A DNA stretch of 64,000 bases from a virus, in IMG/VR virus record IMGVR_UViG_3300032893_000032, positions 1 to 64,000 of that record, one strand, 5' to 3'. Below, one piece after another: positions 8,285 to 15,591 of the stretch. Position 1 is the first letter of the stretch. The number at the start of each line of letters is the position of its first letter. A program made the translations under genes and the position numbers. Under the pieces are notes generated by a model. The model saw nothing but the letters and a program-made list of their open reading frames with translations, was not told the origin of the DNA and made no database searches.

Positions 8285-9370
8285 CTAGCTGATGCCGTCG
8301 CGGTAGCAGAGGGTGGTTGCGTACACGACTTCCACCACGCCCAGACGGCAGAAGTAGGTGGACTTGTGGTAGATGGAGTCGTACTGCAGAGGGGTGCGCT
8401 GCAGCAGAGTCATGGGGAATCTTACCCTTTTCTTGTCCTTGGTGTAGGCGATCATGCGGTCGTGTCCAGCGTTTCCGGTTCCGACCGTACCACCGCTGCC
8501 CGCCCCATTGCACCACTTCAGGGGGAGGATCTTGAGCTTCCCGTGGCCGCCTTTCGTCGAGATGTTGTTTTCCTCGACGTAGGTGGCGATGGAAACGTTC
8601 CCCGCCGTACTAACCTTCTCGGTCGAGATATAGCCGAAAGCCGTAGGGGGAAGGAGGACTCGGTCGGGCATCACTGCCCAGCCGCTTGCCGCCCAGTTGC
8701 TGGTCAGCATCTCGTTGAAGTCCGCCAGGATCTCATCCGGCGTCTTCTGCGTCCACAGGGGGGAGCCGAGAGCGCCGTTGGCCACGTTGGCGACGTTCGT
8801 AACCAGGGAGTTGTTGAGAAGGCCGTTTACCCCCAGGGTGGTATCGCCGATGTACACCTGCTCGTCGATATCCATCTGGTGCTTCAGCTTCATTCCCTCG
8901 TGGTACTGCTGGTCGACTGGCCGTCCGAGTTTGGCGGCAGACTCCAGCTCCAGAATGGTCCACTTCAGCTCCATGGCCCAGGGGGTCAGGGGGTTGGGAA
9001 TCTTCGCGATGTCCAGCGACAGGCCGGTGATCTGGTCGGTGGATTTTCCGATCCAGGCTTTACCGGTTCCGATTCCATTTCCAGTTCCCAGGCCGCCGGG
9101 TGCGCCGTAGGTCGACTGGGTGAAGGACGAGACCTCGTCCGCAATCGTTACATCCTCGCGGAGGTCGATATCCCGGCCCCAGGTAACGGCGGCCAGGGGT
9201 TCGTGGAGCGTCATGTCCAGACGTTCCAGTTCGCCCACCAGGAAGGCTCCGGTTGAGTCAACCGTCCTCCCGTCGTGGGTAGAGAAGGTGTGGCCGAGGG
9301 GTACGTCCATCGGGCCACCGACACCGTCCCGCGTACGGGTGGCGGAGCGGCTGGTTCCGTAGGTTAACAT
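8285..9370 (-). CDS. Major capsid protein, DUF2184-like
   Basis: 361 aa with a consensus AAGGAG ribosome site nine bases before ATG 9370. The order of blocks fits the DUF2184 family of HK97-fold capsid proteins: 'VTWGRDIDLREDVTIADEVSSF' region, 'LSLDIAKIPNPLTPWAMEL', 'YIGDTTLGVNGLLNN', 'MLTSNWAASGWAVMPDRVLLPP' and the C-terminal 'RFPMTLLQRTPLQYDSIYHKSTY'. It lies directly downstream of the protease/scaffold and cement-like genes in transcription order, as in other phages. The protein should form the icosahedral shell; whether it is proteolytically trimmed cannot be read from the sequence. Confidence 0.88.
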   Translation of the reverse strand: MLTYGTSRSATRTRDGVGGPMDVPLGHTFSTHDGRTVDSTGAFLVGELERLDMTLHEPLAAVTWGRDIDLREDVTIADEVSSFTQSTYGAPGGLGTGNGIGTGKAWIGKSTDQITGLSLDIAKIPNPLTPWAMELKWTILELESAAKLGRPVDQQYHEGMKLKHQMDIDEQVYIGDTTLGVNGLLNNSLVTNVANVANGALGSPLWTQKTPDEILADFNEMLTSNWAASGWAVMPDRVLLPPTAFGYISTEKVSTAGNVSIATYVEENNISTKGGHGKLKILPLKWCNGAGSGGTVGTGNAGHDRMIAYTKDKKRVRFPMTLLQRTPLQYDSIYHKSTYFCRLGVVEVVYATTLCYRDGIS

Positions 9371-9436
9371 ATCTGCGTTCTCCTTTTCCTTTGAAATTGG
9401 TTGGTGAAGTGGCGAGTAGCCAGTTTAGCCGCTCCG

Positions 9437-10087
9437 TTAGCAGTTGAACAGCAGTTCGACGACGCCGGACGAATCCTGCACGCCGTTGTAGATGGAATTG
9501 TTGTTGCCCGAGAGCGTGGCGGTATTGCCACCACTACTGGTGACTTCCCACAGCCCCTGGGTATGGGAGCCGGAAGTAGCCGCGCACCAGATGTACGGCA
9601 CGCCGTTTTTCGTCGAGTTGCCGGTGTTGATCTGGACGAGGATGGCTCCGGAAACCAGGATGTCGATAACGCCAGTCGTCGGGGGAGTCCCGCCGCCGAA
9701 CGCCGGTGAAGCCGACCCCAGGGTGTTGGCGGTGTTCTGCTGCAGGGGGTAGGGGCGGACGGTGATGCCGTAGGCTGCCGTAACGGCGGTGTCGCCAGCG
9801 GCAAACGGACGCACCCCAAGAGTAGTGGCGTCGATCAGGACCGCCTGGCCGTAGTACAGCGGGGGAGCGTTCTTGTCGATAAGCGCCTGGAAGATCGAAG
9901 CCGGATGGGTACGGGTGACGGTGCCGGGGACGCCAGCACCCATGCGGAAGGTGAAGGCCACGTCACGCGTCTTGCACGGTCCGAGGAGCTGGACCTTGGG
10001 GATTGACCGCTCGTAGTCAGGCGTGAACAGACCGCCGGGCGACTTGCGGGAGAAGTGGAAACTCTTCATCATCTCCTTGATAGTCAT
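9437..10087 (-). CDS. Putative head cement/decoration protein
   Basis: 216 aa with AAGGAG before ATG 10087. The segment 'IDKNAPPLYYGQAVLIDATTLGVRPFAAGD' and 'YGITVRPYPLQQ' follows the pattern of phage 'structural cement' proteins that are encoded immediately before the capsid gene and bind the shell exterior. Gene order (protease, this, capsid) supports that. Assignment is by pattern and location. Confidence 0.72.
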   Translation of the reverse strand: MTIKEMMKSFHFSRKSPGGLFTPDYERSIPKVQLLGPCKTRDVAFTFRMGAGVPGTVTRTHPASIFQALIDKNAPPLYYGQAVLIDATTLGVRPFAAGDTAVTAAYGITVRPYPLQQNTANTLGSASPAFGGGTPPTTGVIDILVSGAILVQINTGNSTKNGVPYIWCAATSGSHTQGLWEVTSSGGNTATLSGNNNSIYNGVQDSSGVVELLFNC

Positions 10088-10188
10088 GTCTTATTTCTCC
10101 TTTGTTCGATTTTTACTGCCGCGCCGCCCGGCGAAGGACGGAACGCGTTGGTGCGAGACTTTTCGACTGTACGCTGTCGACTTTCGAA

Positions 10189-11091
10189 TTACTTGTAGAA
10201 CTCCGCCAGTTCCTTGTTCAAGTCGGCGGGGGTCTTGACCTTTCCCTTCACCCCCAGCCCGTTGCCGGACGAGATCCCGACGATGCCTGCGCGGGAGGCC
10301 GGACCAGTGCCCGCCGAATCGTTGTTCTGCGCCCGCTTGAAGTTGCCGACGGCAAGGAAGGCGTCCCGGACGCGGGAGCACGGGGTCTTCTTGTCGCCCA
10401 CCTTCAGGCGGGGGAAGGCGGAGTCGACGAAGTCCCGGACCTCTACGTCCTGGGTGTAAGCCTGATCGAGAACGCGGCGGCGGAATCCGCAGAGTTGGTC
10501 GAAGGTCTTCTTCCGTGGGGCTGAGGAGTCGACAGTCGGCACCGAAACGCCGGGGAGAATGATCTCGGCCAGGGCGATGGTCTGTTCAAAACTATCCACA
10601 AGGTAGCGGCTGTCCGTTACCTTCCACGCCTTGTCCCCCGTTCCCTCGGGAGCCTCCGCTTCGAACTCGATCTCATGACCGTCCTTCGACCGCTTCTTGT
10701 CGGAATCTTCCTCTTCCTCCTCCTTGTCCCCCTCCTCGTACTCCTCCTCGGAGGATTCGTCGAGGACGGCGGCGGCGACCTTGTCCAGCGTGGTCTTGAG
10801 GTCGGCGGTGGCGGTAGCCTGAGCGGCCAGACCGTCCTCCACCTTCTTGAACCGGGCATCGATGGCGGCATCCATAGTCTTGCCGCTGTCTCCAGTCCGC
10901 TTGTCCTTGCAGTCCTTGCAGTCGCAGGCGGCCCCGTGGGCATCGTCAGTCTTCTTATCAACGGTGTGAACGTGCACGTGGGTCTCGGACTTCGCCCCGG
11001 ACCCGGCTTCAGCGATCTCGTCGATGACGGCGGCAGTAGCAGCTTGATCTCCACTGTCGACAGCCTTCTTGAGTTTATCGAACCATTTCAT
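10189..11091 (-). CDS. Nested in-frame scaffold start within the protease gene
   Basis: ATG 11091 (MKWFDKLKKAVDSGDQ) lies at codon 207 of the protease-scaffold gene and has a consensus AAGGAG (11099-11104) seven bases upstream, much better than the signal at the start of the full-length gene. Translation from here would give a 300-aa scaffold without the protease. This copies the classic arrangement in lambda (C / Nu3) and other phages, where free scaffold is made in excess over protease-scaffold fusion. The start site is seen directly; its use is inferred. Confidence 0.7.
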   Translation of the reverse strand: MKWFDKLKKAVDSGDQAATAAVIDEIAEAGSGAKSETHVHVHTVDKKTDDAHGAACDCKDCKDKRTGDSGKTMDAAIDARFKKVEDGLAAQATATADLKTTLDKVAAAVLDESSEEEYEEGDKEEEEEDSDKKRSKDGHEIEFEAEAPEGTGDKAWKVTDSRYLVDSFEQTIALAEIILPGVSVPTVDSSAPRKKTFDQLCGFRRRVLDQAYTQDVEVRDFVDSAFPRLKVGDKKTPCSRVRDAFLAVGNFKRAQNNDSAGTGPASRAGIVGISSGNGLGVKGKVKTPADLNKELAEFYK

Positions 11092-11709
11092 AATTCTTCT
11101 CCTTATTGAGAGTGGAGCTTCTGGTATTTCTACTGCTAAAATCGATACCGGGGAAGAGTAAGCCGCATCCCCGATGGCGCACCGGGACCCGCACCTGCCT
11201 TTTTCAACTAGAGCCACGTGGTTGCCCACGATGTCGTACTGGAAACCTTCGCCGGGTGCCGTCTGGGCGTACTTGGCGTCGTAGCCGCAGGACAGCTCCC
11301 TCTTCCCACTTCCCCCGTCCCCCCCATCGGTAGACAGCTCTTGGATCAGGAACTTGTCGTACACGATTAAATCGCCGACCAGACAGTCCCGCAAGTCGCC
11401 AGTCCCGCGATGCGGTCCCAGGACGGAACCTTTCGAGAATTCCAACCAGTTCTCCGGGTCGACGTCCACCGGCGGATGGTTGTCGACAAAGGGTTTGCCG
11501 TTGAAGCTGTCTACCGTCTCCGGTCGAAAGACCTCCTTCTCCGTGCGGGTGATGTGAGCCACGCCATCGGGACCGGGGGCAACGGGGGTCTCATGGGGGC
11601 CGTAGATCATCGTTCCCGTGCGGGCGAGGACCACGTCCTTGCAGACGAGGAATCCCTCCGGGGTAAGGAAGCGGGTAGGTCCGATCTGTTCAGTGGTGTA
11701 GAAACGCAT
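10189..11709 (-). CDS. Prohead protease (DUF2213) fused to scaffold
   Basis: 506 aa. Residues 1 to about 185 match the DUF2213 family of head-maturation proteases: 'FLVCKDVVLARTGTMIYG', 'FNGKPFVDNHPP', 'RELSCGYDAKY' and 'QYDIVGNHVALVEKGRCGSRC', with candidate catalytic His and Ser residues. Residues about 207-400 are charged, coiled-coil-like and highly acidic (a run of Glu/Asp near residue 325), as in capsid scaffolds. The C-terminal about 100 residues resemble a capsid-interacting delivery segment. A second start inside the frame (separate entry) would give free scaffold. No clear ribosome site precedes ATG 11709, so expression may depend on coupling with the upstream mini-genes. Confidence 0.85.
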   Translation of the reverse strand: MRFYTTEQIGPTRFLTPEGFLVCKDVVLARTGTMIYGPHETPVAPGPDGVAHITRTEKEVFRPETVDSFNGKPFVDNHPPVDVDPENWLEFSKGSVLGPHRGTGDLRDCLVGDLIVYDKFLIQELSTDGGDGGSGKRELSCGYDAKYAQTAPGEGFQYDIVGNHVALVEKGRCGSRCAIGDAAYSSPVSILAVEIPEAPLSIRRRIMKWFDKLKKAVDSGDQAATAAVIDEIAEAGSGAKSETHVHVHTVDKKTDDAHGAACDCKDCKDKRTGDSGKTMDAAIDARFKKVEDGLAAQATATADLKTTLDKVAAAVLDESSEEEYEEGDKEEEEEDSDKKRSKDGHEIEFEAEAPEGTGDKAWKVTDSRYLVDSFEQTIALAEIILPGVSVPTVDSSAPRKKTFDQLCGFRRRVLDQAYTQDVEVRDFVDSAFPRLKVGDKKTPCSRVRDAFLAVGNFKRAQNNDSAGTGPASRAGIVGISSGNGLGVKGKVKTPADLNKELAEFYK

Positions 11710-11737
11710 GAGGATGGGGTAGGGGAACTGTACCCGG

Positions 11738-11872
11738 CTAGACCGTAATTATCAAGGGCGCGGTCCCGGTCTTCTTTTCACCCGGCTGTACGTCCGCGCC
11801 CCGCTCTGGCACTCCCATCTCCCCGTTCAGCGAGATGAGTAACCACCCGTTAGAACCCGCGCCGCTAATCAT
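11738..11872 (-). CDS. 44-aa mini-protein between portal and protease
   Basis: An open frame of 44 codons beginning MISGAGSNGWLLISLNGE and ending ...APLIITV. Its ATG overlaps the stop of the preceding 36-aa gene as ATGA, which supports translation by coupling. No known motif; the middle is charged (GVPERGADVQPGEKK). Possibly an accessory head or lysis-related peptide. Evidence is only frame, overlap and position. Confidence 0.5.
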   Translation of the reverse strand: MISGAGSNGWLLISLNGEMGVPERGADVQPGEKKTGTAPLIITV

Positions 11873-11979
11873 ACCAACCAGTCCGCCAGATAGAGGAAGA
11901 GTAGAAAGGTGATGCCGAACAAAATGAAGAGGAAGATCATCCAGTCCTTCCAGTTCCAGCCGTTGGGGTCAAGCCACAT
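11869..11979 (-). CDS. 36-aa single-pass membrane mini-protein
   Basis: The frame encodes MWLDPNGWNWKDWM followed by a strongly hydrophobic helix (IFLFILFGITFLLFLYLADWLV). It starts six bases after the portal stop and ends with an ATGA overlap to the 44-aa gene. A tryptophan-rich juxtamembrane segment and a single transmembrane helix are seen; such peptides can be holin-like or membrane-signalling proteins, but here the location is in the head operon. Function unknown. Confidence 0.55.
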   Translation of the reverse strand: MWLDPNGWNWKDWMIFLFILFGITFLLFLYLADWLV

Positions 11980-11984
11980 TCGAC

Positions 11985-13685
11985 TTACATCCACTCCCCG
12001 GCGTAGTACATCGGTCCCTTGTGCGAATTCCGGAGGGCGTCGACCGTCAGTCCGGACCAGCCGTCCTTCGCCTTCCCATTAGGCTTTACCTTAACTTTTA
12101 CCTTCAATTTCGACCTGGACTTTCCCTTGGCGCTGGCACCTTTCGCCTTATCCCCCTTCTCGTCCTTCCGGTCTTCCATCTCCGCCTTGTGCGCTTCCTC
12201 GGCCCTTTCCCCTTCCTCACCGGACTGTTCGAACTCCTGCTCCCCACCGGCCAGGGCCAGTTCCTGTTCCGCCCTCTGCATCTCCTGCTGCTCTTCCCAG
12301 TTCGCCTCCGCCTGCTCAATAGCCTGGTCCGTAATATTGGTCCCTCTCCCCGTGACCTTCGACAGCTGACGAATCTCCCGGAGGGCGGTGGGGGGATCGT
12401 AGATCCCGGCGGTAACCAGGCCCTGAATGTTGGTCGAATCCTGAGCGGCGATGGCAGCTTTGTCGTTGTCCGACAGCACCCAGAGGGAGCGGAAGTCCAG
12501 GGTGAACCCTTCCGGCACCTTAATCCCCTCCGACCGCATCATCAGGACGTAGGCATTCGTCACGGGAACTCTTAAGTCTTGTTCCTGCGACTGCTTGATG
12601 TTGTCGTAGTAGGTTCGCAAGTCGGCTTCCCCAGTCGAGTTCAAACCAGCAGGGGAGACGCCGAACATCCGGACCTGGGGAATCTGGAGAGCGCCGCAGA
12701 GCTGCTGCCCGATATAGGTTACGGCTTCCGCCAGACCGGTCATGGACCCGACCTGCTGGACCTCCAGCTTGTCCTTCATGTCGAGGAGGGAGATGCCCTC
12801 GGTGGACTGCATCTGCCGCATCATCTGGACCTGGGCCATCAGGCCCTTGAGGGCTGGGGATGACCCTGAGGCGACTATCTCCCGGAGATTCTCGATGGAA
12901 AGGGTACGGAACCAGCACTTGTAGACGAGCTGAGCCATCCCCTGAGTGGCGGAATCGAAAGCCAGCATCCGGTCGTAGATGCGTTCGAGTACCGAAATGC
13001 CCCAGAGGTTTTCCATCACCGCCTGCCAGTAGGGAAGCTTTATCCCGACCAGACGGAGGCAGCGGGAGTAGTGAATCTTCTGGCCACGGAGGGCGGGATA
13101 CTCGGTATTGACCGTGTAGAACTTCGGGAGTCCGATGTTCGGACCCGGTTCGGTGATGAGGTCGGAGAGGGATGGTTCTACCGACCAGCGGTCCAGGGCC
13201 ACCATCCCCTTGAACTGACCCTTGCCGACCGTTTCAGGACGGAGGGGGGTGTCCATGCGCTGGCCGTCGACCAGGAGGACTCCGATGGCCCCGCCGTAAA
13301 GGCGGCTGGCCTTCACCACGTCACAAATCGAATTCCAAAGTCCTAAGGAGTGGGCGGTACGCTCCAGATGTTCGATGTCCTCCGTCTCCACGTCACCACG
13401 GATGTCGACCCCGCCACGGGTCATGTCCTGAGCGACCAGATCGATGGCGACACCGCCAAGCCAGGAACCGCGATGTATCCACTCAAGGAGAGTACGAACC
13501 CGAGAAATCGGAAGGAATCCGTAGGTCCCCCCCGATGATATATTATCGGTTCCAATTCCAAGTCCTGCCGCAAAATTCTGGAACGAATCAACAGTCCGTA
13601 TCCCTCCAGCCTTGTCCGCCGCTTTCCGCATGCGTCTATCTTCGGCTGCAGCTGTCTTTGCAATCCCTTTGGCTGACGCTCTCAT
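11985..13685 (-). CDS. Portal protein, DUF1073 family
   Basis: 566 aa from ATG 13685, which overlaps the HNH gene stop as ATGA; a GTG at 13700 is the alternative. The order 'FLPISRVRTLLEWIHRGSWLGG', 'KASRLYGGAIGVLLVDG', 'IHYSRCLRLVGIKLPYWQ', 'LCGALQIPQVRMFGVSPAGLNSTGE' and 'YYDNIKQSQEQDLR' is that of DUF1073 portals. The ring of portal subunits sits at one capsid vertex and is the channel for DNA. The C-terminal 110 residues are an unusual highly charged tail with a Lys-Val alternating stretch (KLKVKVKVKP). Databases may label this family 'anti-CBASS Acb1-like'; here context says portal. Confidence 0.88.
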   Translation of the reverse strand: MRASAKGIAKTAAAEDRRMRKAADKAGGIRTVDSFQNFAAGLGIGTDNISSGGTYGFLPISRVRTLLEWIHRGSWLGGVAIDLVAQDMTRGGVDIRGDVETEDIEHLERTAHSLGLWNSICDVVKASRLYGGAIGVLLVDGQRMDTPLRPETVGKGQFKGMVALDRWSVEPSLSDLITEPGPNIGLPKFYTVNTEYPALRGQKIHYSRCLRLVGIKLPYWQAVMENLWGISVLERIYDRMLAFDSATQGMAQLVYKCWFRTLSIENLREIVASGSSPALKGLMAQVQMMRQMQSTEGISLLDMKDKLEVQQVGSMTGLAEAVTYIGQQLCGALQIPQVRMFGVSPAGLNSTGEADLRTYYDNIKQSQEQDLRVPVTNAYVLMMRSEGIKVPEGFTLDFRSLWVLSDNDKAAIAAQDSTNIQGLVTAGIYDPPTALREIRQLSKVTGRGTNITDQAIEQAEANWEEQQEMQRAEQELALAGGEQEFEQSGEEGERAEEAHKAEMEDRKDEKGDKAKGASAKGKSRSKLKVKVKVKPNGKAKDGWSGLTVDALRNSHKGPMYYAGEWM

Positions 13686-14299
13686 CGAATCGCCGCCCAC
13701 TCTTCCATTGTCCGCGCACCCTTCGACTCATTGCACGGCGGACAGAGAAGTTGTAAGTTTTCGAACCCGTTGCTGCCATTCCGCGACAATGGGATGACGT
13801 GGTCAACGTGGTACTTGTGGAGAGTGGCTGGGCAGGCGGCACACTTCCCGTCCTGTAGAATCATGAGCAAGCGAACGTCGTCAGGGGTGTGGTGACCCTC
13901 TGCGCCCCGCTTCAATGCTCGATGGTTGCGAGTAGCGGCGGCCCCGCGACAGCGAATGCGATATGGGTCACGCTCAATCGCCCGCTGGCGCTGCTCCTTT
14001 ACACGGTCCCGATTAGCCCGTTTCCATTCTCGGTTAGCAACGATCCTTCGCTGCTTGTCACGACGGTAATAGTTGCGCTGATAGGCACTGGTGTCCCGAT
14101 ACGGACGCTTTACCGAATGGATATGGCCACACTCTACACAGACACCAGTCGCGAATCGCCGCTCTGCGATGTGACCATTCAAGCACGGTTCTCCTGTAAA
14201 GTACCGACCCGGAGAAGTGGCGAGATGAGCAAAGTCCAACATCCGGCGTGCGCGGGCCTCCTGCTTGTATTGCTGGCGATTCTCAGGGCGGATAGGCAT
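13682..14299 (-). CDS. Freestanding HNH homing endonuclease
   Basis: 205 aa. The C-terminus carries a complete HNH core: CAACPATL, then 'YHVDHVIPLSRNGSN', then 'ENLQLLCPPCNESKG', with two CxxC zinc knuckles. The N-terminal half has another Cys-containing segment (CLNGH...CVECG) and a basic helical region, which resembles DNA-recognition parts of homing endonucleases. It stands between the terminase-side genes and the portal and overlaps the portal start. A free HNH next to a terminase with a mini-intein raises the possibility of collaborative homing, or the HNH could assist packaging as in HK97-type phages. Confidence 0.88.
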   Translation of the reverse strand: MPIRPENRQQYKQEARARRMLDFAHLATSPGRYFTGEPCLNGHIAERRFATGVCVECGHIHSVKRPYRDTSAYQRNYYRRDKQRRIVANREWKRANRDRVKEQRQRAIERDPYRIRCRGAAATRNHRALKRGAEGHHTPDDVRLLMILQDGKCAACPATLHKYHVDHVIPLSRNGSNGFENLQLLCPPCNESKGARTMEEWAAIR

Positions 14300-14400
14300 C
14301 AGAAAGTCGACTGGTCCTCGGCGGAGGCGGAACGGGCTAGAGATTTGGCGGAGACTTTAGACACAGGCTGTGGGAGGAATTAAAGTAGAAAGTCTAAAAA

Positions 14401-15360
14401 CTAATCTTCCAACTTCTTGAGACTGTTGGACATTGCCTTGTGTCCGTAGTGCGCAGCCGCTTTCGCGTAAGAACCGGCCTGATCCGGGTCCCCACGCTCT
14501 ATTTTCTCTTTTGCAATGTGGCCCATGTATGAGGCCCCGGAGGCGTGCTTCTTCTTGAGGGCACTTTTTAAGATTTTGGTAATTCCTGGGTCAAATTTGG
14601 CGTCGCCTGCGTCCTGAGCCATGCTCTGGTGTTCTTCCGTCTTCGGGTTCCACATCGCGTCGTTGGCCGCCTGGATGTCGGAGAGGGACATGTCGGTGAC
14701 CGGTTGATAATCCGCCGTGTCGTTCATGTGCTTGATGGACTTCTCCATTCCTTTGGGAAGAATGGGCTTGGAGCCGGGCTTCTTGGATGTCCATGGAGTA
14801 CGGATAGTCGACCGCAGGCTTGGCGATAATCCGGCCTTGATTCGGCGCAAATTGGCCTGGCCGATCTCCTCGCGGTTGCTGTCGTCATGGGCGACTATTT
14901 TCTTACCCTCCTTGTTCCTTATCTCCTGCCCGCCGCCGGGAGGATGGGCGACATCTGTCGACTTCCCTTTGCCGCCGTGTTCCTTTTCCTTCGCCTCCTC
15001 CGACAGGAACTCCCCGAGGTCCTTCTTCAACTCGGAAATGTTGGAGTCGTTCCACGTCGGCAATCCCGCCGGGTGGCGACGATTGCTGGACCGGACCACT
15101 CGCGGGCGCTTCCTCTCTTTCGCTTCGGCCTCCGCCTGTTCCTTTCTCAGTTGTTGTATGCTTGCCCCGGTCTTCCGGCTCATCGCCTGCTCATACCCCG
15201 TCCCGTGGAGCTGTGAGTGGCCAGTCGGGTGGGAGCCGGAGTCGTAGGCTGTCGCCTGCCCCTGTCCGTATGCCTCGTCGTTTGCCCTTTGTACGTCTCC
15301 GAGCGTCAATCCCGGAGCCACCGGGCCGTAGGCGTCTCTATTTTTATTCTGATTCGTCAT
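14401..15360 (-). CDS. Hydrophilic protein of unknown function, terminase-portal interval
   Basis: 319 aa, start at ATG 15360 with GGAG upstream and an ATGA overlap with the preceding small frame. The protein is rich in Lys, Gln, Glu and Gly and looks largely disordered. It contains two similar segments, 'LTLGDVQRANDEAYGQ' near the N-terminus and 'MSLSDIQAANDAMWNP' at about residue 224, i.e. an internal repeat. No catalytic motif. A promoter-like sequence at 15385-15413 lies just upstream and may fire the head operon from here. Confidence 0.7.
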   Translation of the reverse strand: MTNQNKNRDAYGPVAPGLTLGDVQRANDEAYGQGQATAYDSGSHPTGHSQLHGTGYEQAMSRKTGASIQQLRKEQAEAEAKERKRPRVVRSSNRRHPAGLPTWNDSNISELKKDLGEFLSEEAKEKEHGGKGKSTDVAHPPGGGQEIRNKEGKKIVAHDDSNREEIGQANLRRIKAGLSPSLRSTIRTPWTSKKPGSKPILPKGMEKSIKHMNDTADYQPVTDMSLSDIQAANDAMWNPKTEEHQSMAQDAGDAKFDPGITKILKSALKKKHASGASYMGHIAKEKIERGDPDQAGSYAKAAAHYGHKAMSNSLKKLED

Positions 15361-15569
15361 CTTCGGTCTCCAGTCTCCTTCTCCAGTCTACCGTTTCCCG
15401 CCCCCTGTGTCAAGTATTTATCTCTCAGCGCCAGCGCTTTTTCCAGCTTTTCCCCCAAGTTGTAGCCGGACGGCGAGGGGGACGGGCAGTAGAAGGACGG
15501 GAACACGACTACGAATCCGTCCGGCACCCGGTGGTCGACTTCCATGAAGCTGTCTATCCGTGTCGACAT
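15357..15569 (-). CDS. 70-aa small protein after the terminase (tentative)
   Basis: Open frame from ATG 15569 (MSTRIDSFMEVDHRVPDGF) ending with an ATGA overlap to the next gene. Middle segment 'GYNLGEKLEKALALRDKYL' could be a helix. It contains a promoter-like sequence, so part of it could be regulatory DNA instead. No recognised family. Confidence 0.5.
   Translation of the reverse strand: MSTRIDSFMEVDHRVPDGFVVVFPSFYCPSPSPSGYNLGEKLEKALALRDKYLTQGAGNGRLEKETGDRR
15385..15413 (-). promoter_or_regulatory. Leftward sigma70-type promoter for the head operon
   Basis: On the minus strand TTGACA (15413-15408), a 17-base spacer and TAGACT (15390-15385). It is preceded by TAC and has GG before the -10, the same style as the rightward promoter family. 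It would start RNA about 20 bases before ATG 15360. Confidence 0.6.
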
Positions 15570-15591
15570 TCGACTTTCGCCTAGCGCCTTC

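Noticed and set aside
8153-9256. 367-codon frame opposite the capsid gene
   Set aside because: Antisense shadow of GC-rich coding; no ribosome site or protein-like composition.
11985-13685. Anti-CBASS Acb1 function for the DUF1073 gene
   Set aside because: Database names sometimes link this family to Acb1, but sequence blocks and gene order fit a portal.
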